Shown one piece after another: positions 26,277-35,774 of a DNA stretch of 64,000 nucleotides; positions within the stretch are counted from its first letter, which is position 1; each line of letters starts with the position of its first letter. The notes under the pieces are model-generated. The model made no database searches. It worked only from the letters and a program-made list of their open reading frames with translations, and was not told where the DNA came from. The DNA lies in contig NZ_CP018811.1 of the NCBI RefSeq assembly GCF_001922345.1, positions 2,666,001 through 2,730,000 on the forward strand. Direction: 5' to 3'. This stretch comes from Paraburkholderia sp. SOS3 (lineage in GTDB: Bacteria; Pseudomonadota; Gammaproteobacteria; Burkholderiales; Burkholderiaceae). The translations under genes and the position numbers were made by a program.

Positions 26277-27722
26277 TCAGGACGCGGCCCCGCGTGCGCT
26301 GCCCGGCGCGCCCGCGGTTTTCCCAGCGGGCCTCGCCTTCTCGAGCGGCACGGCGCGCAGATCGCGCAGATACGTATCGCGCCACACGCCGAGATCGTTC
26401 TTGCGCAGCGCGGCCATATTCGTTTCGTAGCGGCGCTTGCGCTCGTCGAGCGGCATCGACAGCGCGCGCTGCAACGCCTCGCACATGCCGACCGAATCGT
26501 GCGGGTTCACGATCAGCGAGCCGGTCAGCTCGGCCGCGGCGCCGGCGAACATCGACAGCACGAGCACGCCCGGATCGTCCGGGTTCTGCGCGGCCACGTA
26601 TTCCTTCGCGACGAGATTCATGCCGTCGTGCAGCGGCGTGACGAAGCCGATCTGCGATTCGCGGAACAGCGACATCAGTTTCCAGCGGTCGTAGCGCTGG
26701 TTCAGATAACGGATCGGCGTGTAGTCGAGGCCCGAGTAGCGGCCGTTGATGCGCCCTGCCTCATATTCGAGGTCCTGACGGATCTGCTGGTACGTCGAAA
26801 CGTCGGCGCGCGTCGGCGGCGCGATCTGCACGAGCGTCACGTTGCCGCGCCACTCGGGCGAGCGCTCGAGCAACTGCTCGAAGGCGCGGAAGCGCTCGAC
26901 GAGTCCTTTCGAATAATCGAGCCGGTCGACGCTCATGATCAGCTTGCGCCCTTCGAGGCTCTGCTTCAGATCCATCACATGCTGCCGGCTTTCGTAGCGT
27001 TTGGCCTGCTCGGCGATTTCGTCCGGGAACACGCCGATGCGATAAACGCCGGTGCGCAGCTTGCGGCCGAACGCTTCGACGTGGCCGCCCGGCTTCACGG
27101 TGCCGCGTGCATGGCGCTCGATATAGTCGTGAAACGCGAGCTGATCGGTCTCGGTCTGAAAGCCGATCAGGTCGTAGCAGCACAACGATTTCACGAGCTC
27201 TTCGTGCGGCGGAATGTTGATCAGAATCTGCGGCGACGGAAACGGAATATGCAGAAAGAAGCCGATCCGGTTCGTGACGCCCTCGGCGCGCAGCGCCTCG
27301 GCGAACGGAAGCAGATGGTAGTCGTGCGCCCAGATGATGTCGTCGGGCTGCAGCAGCTTGACGAGCTTGTGCGCAAGCCATGCGTTGACGCGCCGGTAGC
27401 CCGCGTATTCGTCGCGCTCATAGCGCGCGAGGTCGTTGCGGTAGTGGAATACCGGCCACAGCGTCGCGTTCGAAAAACCGCGGTAGTACTGGTCGTAGTC
27501 CTTGCGGGTCAGGCCGACGGTCGCGAACGTGACCGCGCCGTCCTGCTCGAGCGTCGGGCCCGCGTTCGCCACCGTCTCGCTGACGACGTCGCCGCTCCAT
27601 CCGAACCAGACACCGCCCGTGTCCTTCAGCGCGCCGAACACGCCGACCGCGAGTCCGCCAGCGGAGCCTTTGGTTTCAGTGGGCGTCGCCACACGATTCG
27701 ATACGACAATCAGTCGGCCCAT
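26277..27722 (-). CDS. otsA: alpha,alpha-trehalose-phosphate synthase OtsA
   Basis: A 481-residue GT20 enzyme making trehalose-6-phosphate from UDP-glucose and glucose-6-phosphate, the first step of compatible-solute synthesis. The start SMGRLIVVSNRVATP, WFGWSGD, HDYHLLPFAE, SVDRLDYSKGL and TPLHDGMNLVAKEY are all family landmarks. The ATG at 27722 is preceded by GGAGG at 9 bases; the longer frame to 27809 is not needed. No otsB (phosphatase) is present in the window. An MscS-type channel upstream and the ATPase downstream share its strand. Confidence 0.96.
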   Translation of the reverse strand: MGRLIVVSNRVATPTETKGSAGGLAVGVFGALKDTGGVWFGWSGDVVSETVANAGPTLEQDGAVTFATVGLTRKDYDQYYRGFSNATLWPVFHYRNDLARYERDEYAGYRRVNAWLAHKLVKLLQPDDIIWAHDYHLLPFAEALRAEGVTNRIGFFLHIPFPSPQILINIPPHEELVKSLCCYDLIGFQTETDQLAFHDYIERHARGTVKPGGHVEAFGRKLRTGVYRIGVFPDEIAEQAKRYESRQHVMDLKQSLEGRKLIMSVDRLDYSKGLVERFRAFEQLLERSPEWRGNVTLVQIAPPTRADVSTYQQIRQDLEYEAGRINGRYSGLDYTPIRYLNQRYDRWKLMSLFRESQIGFVTPLHDGMNLVAKEYVAAQNPDDPGVLVLSMFAGAAAELTGSLIVNPHDSVGMCEALQRALSMPLDERKRRYETNMAALRKNDLGVWRDTYLRDLRAVPLEKARPAGKTAGAPGSARGAAS

Positions 27723-27882
27723 GCTGTAGTCCTCCTTATCCCGTTCAGGTTCGATCAGGCCGAGCCCTGTGTCTGGTTCGGCCGGCGTGACGCCGGCCCC
27801 GTTGCACAATCATCCGCTTGCGCGGCGGCGAGGCGCTTCGGCTGCGCGCTGCCTCGGCGCTGCGTGGGCGCTGCGTGCGCGG

Positions 27883-29217
27883 CTAGGTCGTGCGATCGGG
27901 TATGCGCGTGCGACCCGCTGGCGCGCGCGGCCCAGCGGACGGCCCAGCGGACGGCCCGTCGGACCGATCGCGCTCGCCGCGTGGGCCTCGTTTTGCCACC
28001 GGGTCGGCCGCGGTGTCGGCCGCGGTGCTCGATGCCGGCGCGGGCGTCGCCTTCGGCATCCAGTCTAGCTCGCCCGTGTCCGCACCGGGGCCGGTCCGGT
28101 CCGCAGCGCCCCCCTTCGTTACGTGTTCCAGATCGCCGGATGCCGCGCCCCAGTTCGCCGCGAGATCGGCGCGTGCGCGCGGCAGATACTGAGGATAGTG
28201 CCGCTGCACGAAGCTCACGAGCCCTTCGCGTACGCGGCAGCGCAAATCCCAGTTGAGCCCCGAATCGTTCGAACTGACGAGCACGCGCAATTGCATCGCA
28301 CGCTCGGTCGCGTCGGTCACCTGCAGCACCTGCACGCGGCCGTCCCACTCGGGCGCCGCCTCCACGATGCGCGCGAGTTCATCGCGCAGCGGCACGAGCG
28401 GCATCCGGTAGTCGACGAACATGAACACGCTGCCGATGATCTGCGCATCGTTGCGCGTCCAGTTCTGGAACGGGTTTTCGATGAACCATTGCAGCGGCAC
28501 GATCAGGCGCCGCTGGTCCCACAGGCGCACCGAAACGTACGTACCGGTGATTTCCTCGATGCGCCCCCACTCGCCCTCGATCACGACCACGTCGTCGAGG
28601 CGAATCGGCTGGGACAAGGCGATCTGCAGGCCCGCGATCAGATTGCCGAGCACCGGCCGCGCCGCAATACCGGCGACGAGACCGGCGACACCGGCCGACG
28701 CGAGCAGGCTCGCGCCGATCTGCCGCACGTTCGGGAAAGTCATCAGCGCGGCGCCGATCCCGATGATGACGATCACCACCATCACCGAGCGCGCGAGCAC
28801 GCGCGCCTGCGTATGGATGCGGCGCGCCTGCAAATTGTCGGCCGTATCGAGCGGATGCGCGGCGACGATCGCTTCGCCGATCGACGCCGCGATGCGCACC
28901 GTGAGCCACGTGATGGCCGCGATCAAGGCGAAGGCCGCGGCATCGCGCAAGCCGCCGATCAGCAGCAGCGTATCGGGCGCTTCCCACCAGACGATCTCGA
29001 GCGCGACGATCGCCATCACGAACTGCGCCGGCCGGCCGATATGGCGCAGCACGACGCTCATCAGCGGATAAGGCCGCGCAATACGCATCAGCACGCGCTG
29101 CCCGACCCAATGCAGGCCGATCGAGCAGGCGACGAGGCACACCGACACGATCAGCGTGCCGAACCACGAATGGAGCGGTGCCGCTGCGATGCGGCCGAAG
29201 TCGTCGAACGTCACCAT
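27883..29217 (-). CDS. MscS family mechanosensitive channel
   Basis: A 444-residue small-conductance mechanosensitive channel homologue. About four or five membrane helices occupy residues 15-190. The pore helix ASLLASAGVAGLVAGIAARPVLGNLIAG has the family's Ala/Gly packing pattern. The beta domain follows (LDDVVVIEGEWGRIEEITGTYVSVR). The last 75 residues are a low-complexity tail rich in Ala, Gly, Pro, Asp and Arg, beyond the normal end of the family. The ATG at 29217 was preferred; the TTG at 29220 directly before it is equally spaced from GAGGA. Its place upstream of otsA fits a shared role in osmotic stress. Confidence 0.9.
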   Translation of the reverse strand: MVTFDDFGRIAAAPLHSWFGTLIVSVCLVACSIGLHWVGQRVLMRIARPYPLMSVVLRHIGRPAQFVMAIVALEIVWWEAPDTLLLIGGLRDAAAFALIAAITWLTVRIAASIGEAIVAAHPLDTADNLQARRIHTQARVLARSVMVVIVIIGIGAALMTFPNVRQIGASLLASAGVAGLVAGIAARPVLGNLIAGLQIALSQPIRLDDVVVIEGEWGRIEEITGTYVSVRLWDQRRLIVPLQWFIENPFQNWTRNDAQIIGSVFMFVDYRMPLVPLRDELARIVEAAPEWDGRVQVLQVTDATERAMQLRVLVSSNDSGLNWDLRCRVREGLVSFVQRHYPQYLPRARADLAANWGAASGDLEHVTKGGAADRTGPGADTGELDWMPKATPAPASSTAADTAADPVAKRGPRGERDRSDGPSAGPSAGPRAPAGRTRIPDRTT

Positions 29218-29255
29218 CAACGCAATGATTCCTCGTCAAGGTTACGGAGCAAAGG

Positions 29256-29315
29256 GCCGGCGCGAAGCCGGCGCAAAGCCGGCGTAAAGCCGGCGCAAAG
29301 CCGGCGTAAAGCCGG
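29256..29315. repeat. 11-bp tandem repeat array, 5.5 copies
   Basis: Five copies of GCCGGCGYRAA (two end CGTAAA, two CGCAAA, one CGCGAA) plus a final GCCGG, with no interruption. It lies 39 bases before the MscS start. Confidence 0.9.
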
Positions 29316-29420
29316 AAACCCGCGGGCCGGTCCGCGCGGTTCATGTCGGCATGCAGTCGACGCGCGGCGGACTGTGCGCGCACGTTGCGCGCGAGCTATC
29401 GTCCAATGCGCTGCCCGATG

Positions 29421-29480
29421 GGTTCACCGCGGGGTTCACCACGGGGTTCACCACGGGGTTCACCGCAGCGTTCACCGGCG
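29421..29480. repeat. 12-bp tandem repeat array, about 4 copies
   Basis: GGTTCACCGCGG, GGTTCACCACGG twice, GGTTCACCGCAG, then two decayed copies CGTTCACCGG and CGTTCACCGA. In gene-free DNA. Confidence 0.85.
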
Positions 29481-29737
29481 TTCACCGATGTGTACGCCGT
29501 GGTGCGCACCGCCGGCAGGCCGAGCGGAGAAGCAGCGCTCGTGCCTGTCTCTGACGGCCTGGAGCCGATCGAGGCAGCGACGCCGCGCAACGCGCGGCCA
29601 TCGGCCTTGGGGGTACAGCCCGGTACTGCAAGTGATCAGGCGCGGTGGTCACGCAACGACCCGCATGAGCGCGCCGGGGTCGCACGGTAGGCCCGGGTAC
29701 GCCTGGGTACGCCCGGACGCCCGCCCTGGTTCGTCCG

Positions 29738-30097
29738 TCAGTTGGACGACCCTTTGCATGGAAATGCCTTGCCGAGCCCGAGCGAGACGGCCGTGCTCGC
29801 GTTGAAACTCGCCGCACTCGGATTTTCCGCGATGTATTTGCGTACCGCATCGGTCAGCTGTTGCGAGCGAGCCTCGGGCGGCAGGCAGAAGTACTGCCCG
29901 ACGCGCGGCCCGGTCGTGCCGCCGATCGCATCGATCGTATTGAATACCCCGTCGGCCGCGCCTTCGATATACGCGCCGCATGCACTTCGCGAAGCGATAT
30001 CGGTCTTCGTGCACAGCTTGTTGAGGTCGGCCCCCGTAAACGCATTCGCTGTCAGCGGCACGGCGAGCACGCTGGCGCAAATCAGAACCCGCAGCAT
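29738..30097 (-). CDS. exported Rap1a/Tai-type immunity-like protein
   Basis: A 119-residue periplasmic protein. The signal peptide MLRVLICASVLAVPLTANA is followed by a short domain that fits the Rap1a/Tai group, which includes immunity proteins against type VI peptidoglycan amidases. The fit rests on GAYIEGAADGV near residue 42, YFCLPPEARSQQLTDAVRKY with a cysteine at about 71, and a final Cys in KAFPCKG. Three or four cysteines suggest disulphides. The ATG has AAGGA 8 bases upstream. No effector gene is adjacent, so it may be an orphan immunity protein or have another role. Assignment is from motif pattern only. Confidence 0.65.
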   Translation of the reverse strand: MLRVLICASVLAVPLTANAFTGADLNKLCTKTDIASRSACGAYIEGAADGVFNTIDAIGGTTGPRVGQYFCLPPEARSQQLTDAVRKYIAENPSAASFNASTAVSLGLGKAFPCKGSSN

Positions 30098-30161
30098 GTT
30101 GATCCTTCAAGGTATAAGCGGAGCAGATTTTTTCCGGCCACTCCGTGCTTCGGCCGGTCCG

Positions 30162-30944
30162 CTATTTTGCACTGTTTTGCGACGCCGGCGCAGCGGCGCC
30201 GGCGGGCGTCTGCTGCTGGATCTGCTGCAGCCGCGCCGTCAGCCCGTCGACGACGTCCGGCTCCTTGTACTGCTTCGCGAAGTCGAGCGCCGTGAGGCCC
30301 AGCTGGTTCTTCACGTTCAGGTCCGCGCCGTTATCGAGCAGCAGCTTCACCGTCGACACATGGCCGCCGCGCGCGGCCATCATCAGCGGCGTCGTGCCGT
30401 TCGGCGAACCGGCGTCGATATAGGCGGAGTGGTCGAGCAGCACCTTGACGACGTCGTCGTGGCCATTGGTTGCCGCGTAGTGCAGCGGCGTCCAGCCCTT
30501 CTTGTTGACCTCGGCGTCCTTCGAGATCAGCAGATTCACGAGCGCGACGTCGCCGTTCAGCGCCGCCATCATCATCGCGTTTTCGCCGGCCTTGTCGACG
30601 ATCTCGATGTTCGTTTTCGGATTGTCGAGCAGCAGCGCCGCCACGTTGTCCGACTTTTCGCGCGCGGCCAGCACGAGCAGCGGATAGCCGTACGAGTCGG
30701 CCATGTTCGGGTCCATGCCGTTGGCGAGCTGCTTTTTCACTTCGCTCACGTCGTCGAACTTGACGGCTTTGATCATCGTGTCCGCGGGCGCCGCCACTGC
30801 CGGCTGCGAGACGAGCGCGGCGAATGCCGCGCAGGCGAGCATGCCGGCCGCGACCGCCCGAGCGGCGGCGCGCGCGACGCCAACGCGCGCTTCAGACGGA
30901 CCACGCAGCTCACGAATACGGAGTTCAGTGAAATAGTTTCGCAT
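30162..30944 (-). CDS. exported ankyrin-repeat protein
   Basis: A 260-residue protein with about five ankyrin repeats between residues 55 and 235, including GWTPLHYAATNGHDDVVKVL, GTTPLMMAARGGHVSTVKLL and LGLTALDFAKQY. The N-terminus has a basic stretch and a hydrophobic segment (AAGMLACAAFAALVSQPAVAA), a probable signal peptide, so the repeats likely act in the periplasm as a protein-binding scaffold. The C-terminus is Gln/Ala-rich. The ATG at 30944 lacks a strong ribosome site and lies in AT-rich sequence. It is on the same strand as, and 64 bases upstream of, the Rap1a-like gene. Confidence 0.85.
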   Translation of the reverse strand: MRNYFTELRIRELRGPSEARVGVARAAARAVAAGMLACAAFAALVSQPAVAAPADTMIKAVKFDDVSEVKKQLANGMDPNMADSYGYPLLVLAAREKSDNVAALLLDNPKTNIEIVDKAGENAMMMAALNGDVALVNLLISKDAEVNKKGWTPLHYAATNGHDDVVKVLLDHSAYIDAGSPNGTTPLMMAARGGHVSTVKLLLDNGADLNVKNQLGLTALDFAKQYKEPDVVDGLTARLQQIQQQTPAGAAAPASQNSAK

Positions 30945-31019
30945 ATTTAACTTTAATAATATTCGGTATCTTATTGATATCAAAAAAATAAAGGCTTTAC
31001 ACCGTCACGCCGTGCGGCG

Positions 31020-31811
31020 TTACGCGCCGACTGGCGCCTGAAGGCCGAACAGCCGGAAGAAGTTGCGCGTCGTCGCGGCGGCCAGTGCCTCGTCCGGCAT
31101 CTCGCGCTGCTGCGCGATGAAGCGTCCGACATAACTTACGTACGCAGGTTCATTAGGCTTGCCACGATACGGCACCGGCGCGAGGTACGGCGAGTCCGTT
31201 TCGATGAGCAATCGATCGAGCGGCACCCGGCGCGCGACGTCCTGCACGTCGACCGCGCTCTTGAACGTCACGATCCCCGACAGCGAAATATGGAAGTTCT
31301 GCTCGAGCGCCCGCTCGGCGACCGCCCACGGTTCGGTGAAGCAATGCATGACGCCGCCGGTATCGCCCGCGCGCTCTTCGGCCATGATGCGCAGCGTGTC
31401 GTCGGCCGACGCGCGCGTATGGATGATGAGCGGCTTTTTCGTCGCGTGCGCGGCACGGATGTGCGTGCGGAACCGCTCGCGCTGCCATTCCATCTCGTCG
31501 ATCGTGCGGCCTTCGAGGCGGTAGTAGTCGAGGCCCGTCTCGCCGATCGCAATCACCTTTGGGTGCTGCGCGAGTTCGACGAGCTCGGCGACGCTCGGCT
31601 CGCGCGCATCCTGGTGATCCGGATGCACGCCGACCGACGCGTAGATGTTGTCGTGCCGCGTGGCGATATCGAGCACCGACGGCAGCGTTTCGAGATCGAC
31701 CGAGACGCACAGCGCATGCGTGACCGCATGCTCGCGCATCCGCTCGAGCACCTGCGGCAGGCGGTCGGCGAGCCCTTCGAAATTGATATGGCAGTGTGAA
31801 TCGACAAACAT
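31020..31811 (-). CDS. TatD family metal-dependent hydrolase
   Basis: A 263-residue TatD-family enzyme, a TIM-barrel hydrolase with reported DNase activity. Metal ligands are visible: DSHCH at residues 4-8, GETGLDYY with its Glu, PLIIHTR, VMHCFTE and the late Asp in IETDSPYLAP. Length is normal. It is the last gene of the run mltG-tmk-holB-tatD, 89 bases after holB, an order common in proteobacteria. The ATG at 31811 is supported by immediate family similarity. Confidence 0.93.
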   Translation of the reverse strand: MFVDSHCHINFEGLADRLPQVLERMREHAVTHALCVSVDLETLPSVLDIATRHDNIYASVGVHPDHQDAREPSVAELVELAQHPKVIAIGETGLDYYRLEGRTIDEMEWQRERFRTHIRAAHATKKPLIIHTRASADDTLRIMAEERAGDTGGVMHCFTEPWAVAERALEQNFHISLSGIVTFKSAVDVQDVARRVPLDRLLIETDSPYLAPVPYRGKPNEPAYVSYVGRFIAQQREMPDEALAAATTRNFFRLFGLQAPVGA

Positions 31812-31900
31812 GGCAAGTCCTGGTCAAGCGTTAATCCGGCGTCCCAATGTCGGGCCGCATTCGACGCCGCCGTCGAGCACGGTCCCCTCATCCACACGCG

Positions 31901-32947
31901 CTACGCGAACAGGTCGCGGTATCCGAGAAATAGCTCTTCGAACACGAGTCGCGCATTGAGCGGATGGTTTTCGACGGCCCGCTGCCGCGTGACGGTTCTC
32001 ATGAAACGCGCGAACGCGCCGGCATCGGCGGCCTGCGCGCAGCGCGCAAGCGCGGCCGTCGCGTCCGGGAAATAACGCGGCGCGCCGGCCGTGCGCTGCG
32101 CGAGCAGATCGTAGAGCCAGCGCTGCAGCCAGCCGAGCACGAGCGGCACCGGCAGCTTCTGCAGCGTTTCGCCGCACGCGAACGCATCGCACTCCCGGCC
32201 GGCCGCGAGCTGTTGCAGCGTCCAGTCGCGCAGCGCGCGGTTTTCGTCGTGCGCGAGCGCAAGCGCCGCGAGCGGCGCGCCGCCCGCTTCGGCGAGCAGT
32301 GCGCGGGCGTCTTCGATATCCTGCGCGGCGAGCCACGCGGCGGCCGCGTCGGGCGCCGGCGTCGGCATCGGCCACTGGCGGCAGCGGCTGATGATGGTCG
32401 GCAACAGCCGGTCGATACGCGCCGACACCATCAGGAACACGACGCCCGCGGGCGGTTCTTCGAGCGTTTTCAGCAATGCATTGGCGGCCGCGACGTTGAG
32501 TGCCTCGGCCGGATACAGCACGACGACGCGCAGACCGCCGCGATGCGAGCCGACGCCGCAGAAGTCGAGCAGCGCGCGCACCTGTTCGATGCGGATTTCC
32601 TTGCTCGGCGCGCGGGTCTTCTTGCCGTCGTCGGCATCGGCTTTGTCTGCCTTATCGGCCTTCTCGTCGCCGTTCGCCGCGACGAAGCCCGCTTCGGCCG
32701 CCAGCGCTTCGGGCAGCACGATGCGGTAGTCGGGATGATTGCCTTGCACGAACCAGTTGCATGCCGCGCATTGGCCGCATGGCTGCCCGTCGGCTTGCGG
32801 CGCCTCGCATAGCAGGCCCTGCGCGACATGCTGCGCGAAGTGCAGCTTGCCGATGCCCGCCTGGCCGTGCAACAGCAGCGCGTGCGGCCACGCCGCGCGC
32901 AATTGCTGCAGGCGATTCCATTCGTCGATTTGCCAGGGATAAATCAT
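31901..32947 (-). CDS. holB: DNA polymerase III subunit delta'
   Basis: A 348-residue clamp-loader subunit. P-loop-like GQAGIGK is at residues 28-34. Zinc-binding cysteines lie in GQPCGQCAACNWF and the preceding LLCEAP. The sensor region SARIDRLLPTIISRC includes the SRC motif shared by clamp-loader subunits. Unusual is a Lys/Ala/Asp-rich insertion, KADKADKADADDGKK, at about residues 95-110, between the zinc module and the next core strand. It lies 11 bases downstream of tmk. Confidence 0.94.
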   Translation of the reverse strand: MIYPWQIDEWNRLQQLRAAWPHALLLHGQAGIGKLHFAQHVAQGLLCEAPQADGQPCGQCAACNWFVQGNHPDYRIVLPEALAAEAGFVAANGDEKADKADKADADDGKKTRAPSKEIRIEQVRALLDFCGVGSHRGGLRVVVLYPAEALNVAAANALLKTLEEPPAGVVFLMVSARIDRLLPTIISRCRQWPMPTPAPDAAAAWLAAQDIEDARALLAEAGGAPLAALALAHDENRALRDWTLQQLAAGRECDAFACGETLQKLPVPLVLGWLQRWLYDLLAQRTAGAPRYFPDATAALARCAQAADAGAFARFMRTVTRQRAVENHPLNARLVFEELFLGYRDLFA

Positions 32948-32958
32948 TCTTTTTAAAT

Positions 32959-33582
32959 TCAGATATTTGCGATCAGTTCTTCAAGTTGTCTCTGAATAAT
33001 CGGCATGCTCAGCGTCGAATCGATAATGGCGAACCGGTAGGGTGCCTCTTCGGCCCGCCGCAGGTATTCGGCGCGCGTACGCGTAAAAAACGCGTCGGAT
33101 TCCCCCTCGAAACGGTCCGGCGCGCGCACGGCGCCGCGGCGCGCGCTGGCGGTGTCGGGCGGCACGTCGAACAGCACGGTCAGATCCGGCTGGAAACCGC
33201 CCTGCACCCAGCGCTCGAGCGCTTCGAGCTTGTCGCGCGGCAAGCCGCGCCCGCCGCCCTGGTAGGCGAAGGTCGCGTCGGTGAAGCGGTCGGACAGCAC
33301 CCAGTCGCCGCGCGCGAGCGCCGGCTCGATGACCTGCGCGAGATGTTCGCGGCGCGCCGCGAACATCAGCAGCGCTTCGGTTTCGAGGTCCATCGGCTGG
33401 TGCAGCAGGATGTCGCGCAACGTCTCGCCAAGCGGCGTACCGCCCGGCTCGCGCGTGACGACGACCGACCGGCCGCTGCCCGCCACTTTCGCCTCGAGCC
33501 GTTCCCGGAACCAGCCGAGGTGCGTGGTCTTGCCCGCGCCGTCGATACCCTCGAATGTGATGAATTTGCCGCGCGCCATCAT
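32959..33582 (-). CDS. tmk: thymidylate kinase
   Basis: A 207-residue dTMP kinase making dTDP for DNA synthesis. P-loop GIDGAGKT is at residues 12-19, the DR-x-like loop [11 protein letters not shown] near 47, and [16 protein letters not shown] near 97. The start ATG at 33582 overlaps the mltG stop as ATGA, indicating translational coupling; a second ATG follows directly. Family length is normal. Confidence 0.96.
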   Translation of the reverse strand: MMARGKFITFEGIDGAGKTTHLGWFRERLEAKVAGSGRSVVVTREPGGTPLGETLRDILLHQPMDLETEALLMFAARREHLAQVIEPALARGDWVLSDRFTDATFAYQGGGRGLPRDKLEALERWVQGGFQPDLTVLFDVPPDTASARRGAVRAPDRFEGESDAFFTRTRAEYLRRAEEAPYRFAIIDSTLSMPIIQRQLEELIANI

Positions 33583-34589
33583 TGCCCTCGAATGTATTTG
33601 TCGACGGCCTTGTTATGATCGCCGAGTGAGTCTGAAAAAATGCTGCTGCCGTCGCCGCGCGACACGAAATACAGTGCGCTCGTCTGCGCCGGGTTCAGCG
33701 CCGCCTGCAACGACGCGACGCCCGGCAGCGAGATCGGCGTCGGCGGTAAGCCGAGGCGCGTGTAGGTATTGTAAGGAGTGTCCGTCTGCAGGTCGCGCTT
33801 GTGCAGATGGCCCGTATAGCTTGCGCCCATGCCGTAGATCACCGTCGGGTCCGTTTGCAGCGGCATGCCCACCTTGAGCCGGTTCGCGAACACGCCGGCC
33901 ACCATCGGCCGGTCCGACGCCTTGCCCGTTTCCTTCTCGATGATCGACGCCATCGTCAGCGCTTCATACGGCGTGCGGTACGGCAGACCGGCCGCGCGTG
34001 TCGTCCAGGCTTCGTCGATACGCAGTTGCATGAGCCGGTACGCGCGGCGATAGACGTCGAGGTCGCTCGTATTCCTGTCGAATAGATAGGTGTCCGGGAA
34101 AAACAGGCCTTCCGCATTGCCGGTCGGCGTTTGCGGCGCGCCGATCGCCTTCAGCAGATCGGCATCGCTGAGGCCCGCGGAATCGTGCCGCAACGCCGGG
34201 TTCGCATCGAGTTCCGCGCGCATCCGTTTGAGCGTCCAGCCTTCGATTACCGTCGCAACATATTCGTTCACGTCGCCGCGCGCGATTTTCTGCAGCACCT
34301 CGTACGGCGTGATGCCCTGCTTGAACTCGTAGTTGCCCGACTTCAGCTCCGCCTGTAAACCGAGCGCGCGCGCCATCAGGACGAACAGTTCGGGCGCGAC
34401 CGGCACGCCGCCGCGATTCAGTTGCGCGGTCACGCCGCGCAGCGTGCTGTGCGGCTTGATCGTGACGTCCAGTTGGGGGGTGGCCAGATTGACCGGCGTG
34501 GTGGCCCAGCGATAACCGCCGGCGGCAGCCGCCGCGGCCAGCACGACGAGCGCCGCGCAGGCCAGGAGACATTTCTTCAAAAGGGTCAT
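33579..34589 (-). CDS. mltG: endolytic peptidoglycan transglycosylase MltG
   Basis: A 336-residue YceG-like enzyme that cleaves nascent glycan strands. One N-terminal membrane anchor ([19 protein letters not shown]) is followed by a LysM-like part. The catalytic domain contains [10 protein letters not shown], the active-site Glu in MASIIEKET and [13 protein letters not shown]. It is followed by tmk with a 4-base overlap. The gene is divergent from ygfZ, with 81 bases between starts. Confidence 0.95.
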   Translation of the reverse strand: MTLLKKCLLACAALVVLAAAAAAGGYRWATTPVNLATPQLDVTIKPHSTLRGVTAQLNRGGVPVAPELFVLMARALGLQAELKSGNYEFKQGITPYEVLQKIARGDVNEYVATVIEGWTLKRMRAELDANPALRHDSAGLSDADLLKAIGAPQTPTGNAEGLFFPDTYLFDRNTSDLDVYRRAYRLMQLRIDEAWTTRAAGLPYRTPYEALTMASIIEKETGKASDRPMVAGVFANRLKVGMPLQTDPTVIYGMGASYTGHLHKRDLQTDTPYNTYTRLGLPPTPISLPGVASLQAALNPAQTSALYFVSRGDGSSIFSDSLGDHNKAVDKYIRGQ

Positions 34590-34670
34590 GCGGGACAGGG
34601 CTCAGGTGAAGACCCATATAATAACTGGTCGCCTTACCCCGAGTCATGGCCTACCCTGGTTTCCCCTTCC

Positions 34671-35774
34671 ATGAACGCATCGCACGATTCCACCTCCGCC
34701 GCCGGCGTCGCTTCCGGCTCCGTTCCCACCGCCGGCGCTACCGCGCGTGCGCCGCTTGCCGCGCCCGTGCCGCCGCTCGCGCCGCTGCCGCGGCCGGCGC
34801 GCGACGAGTTCGACGCCGTGCTCGCGCGCGGCGCCTATATCCCGCTCACGCAATTCGGCGTGATCGACGTGACCGGCGACGACGCCGCGACTTTCCTGCA
34901 CAGCCAGCTCACCAGCGATACGCAGCATCTCGACGCCGCCAGCGCGCGTCTGGCCGGCTACTGCACCGCGAAGGGACGCCTGCTGGCGTCGTTTCTCGCG
35001 TGGCGCGCCGGCGACGCGATCCGTCTGCTGGTCGCGCAGGATGTCCAGGTGGCCGTGCAAAAGCGCCTGTCGATGTTCGTGCTGCGCGCGAAGGCGAAAC
35101 TTGCCGATGCGAGCGGCACGCTCGCCGCGGTCGGTTTCGCCGGCGACGTGCGCAATGCGTTGTCGACTGTGTTCGATGCGTTGCCCGACGGCGTGCACGT
35201 GAAGGTCGACGGTCCGCATGGGTCGCTGATGCGCGTGCCCGATGCGGCCGGGCGTCCGCGCTACCTGTGGGTCGGTCCGAAGGCCGACGTCGAGGCGCGC
35301 CTGCCTGCGCTCGACGCGAAACTCACGCGCGCGTCCGCTGCGGTGTGGGACTGGCTCGACATCCGCGCGGGCGAGCCGCGCATCACGCAGCGCGTCGTCG
35401 AGCAATTCGTGCCGCAGATGGTCAACTTCGACGTACTCGGCGGCGTCAACTTCCGCAAGGGATGCTATCCGGGCCAGGAAATCGTCGCGCGCAGCCAGTA
35501 TCGCGGCACGATCAAGCGGCGCACCGCGCTCGCGAACGTCGCGGGCGAACCCGAGACGGTACTGCCCGGCACCGAGCTTTTTCATGCGAACGATGCGGGC
35601 CAGCCATGCGGGATGGTCGTCAATGCGGCCGCGGCGCCGGACGGCGGCGTCGACATGCTCGTCGAGATGAAGCTCGCCGCACTCGAAGCGGGGACGGTTC
35701 GTCTGGGGTCGGCGCACGGACCCGAACTGACCTTCATGCCTTTGCCGTACGCGCTGCCCGTCGACGACGCCTGA
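34671..35774 (+). CDS. ygfZ: YgfZ/GcvT family folate-binding protein
   Basis: A 367-residue protein of the tRNA-modifying/iron-sulphur cluster repair family. The hallmark motif K-G-C-Y-x-G-Q-E begins at Lys263 and contains the conserved Cys265. The N-terminal 35 residues are Ala/Pro/Ser-rich and lie ahead of the normal domain start; a shorter form is possible. The ATG at 34671 has only a weak ribosome site. It is divergent from mltG. Confidence 0.92.
   Translation: MNASHDSTSAAGVASGSVPTAGATARAPLAAPVPPLAPLPRPARDEFDAVLARGAYIPLTQFGVIDVTGDDAATFLHSQLTSDTQHLDAASARLAGYCTAKGRLLASFLAWRAGDAIRLLVAQDVQVAVQKRLSMFVLRAKAKLADASGTLAAVGFAGDVRNALSTVFDALPDGVHVKVDGPHGSLMRVPDAAGRPRYLWVGPKADVEARLPALDAKLTRASAAVWDWLDIRAGEPRITQRVVEQFVPQMVNFDVLGGVNFRKGCYPGQEIVARSQYRGTIKRRTALANVAGEPETVLPGTELFHANDAGQPCGMVVNAAAAPDGGVDMLVEMKLAALEAGTVRLGSAHGPELTFMPLPYALPVDDA

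Larger units (their letters stand above)
29218..29737. other. 520-bp gene-free region with two tandem repeat arrays
   Basis: No credible gene. It contains an 11-bp tandem array (29256-29315) and a 12-bp tandem array (29421-29468), described separately. The left end is the leader of the MscS gene. Confidence 0.6.
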
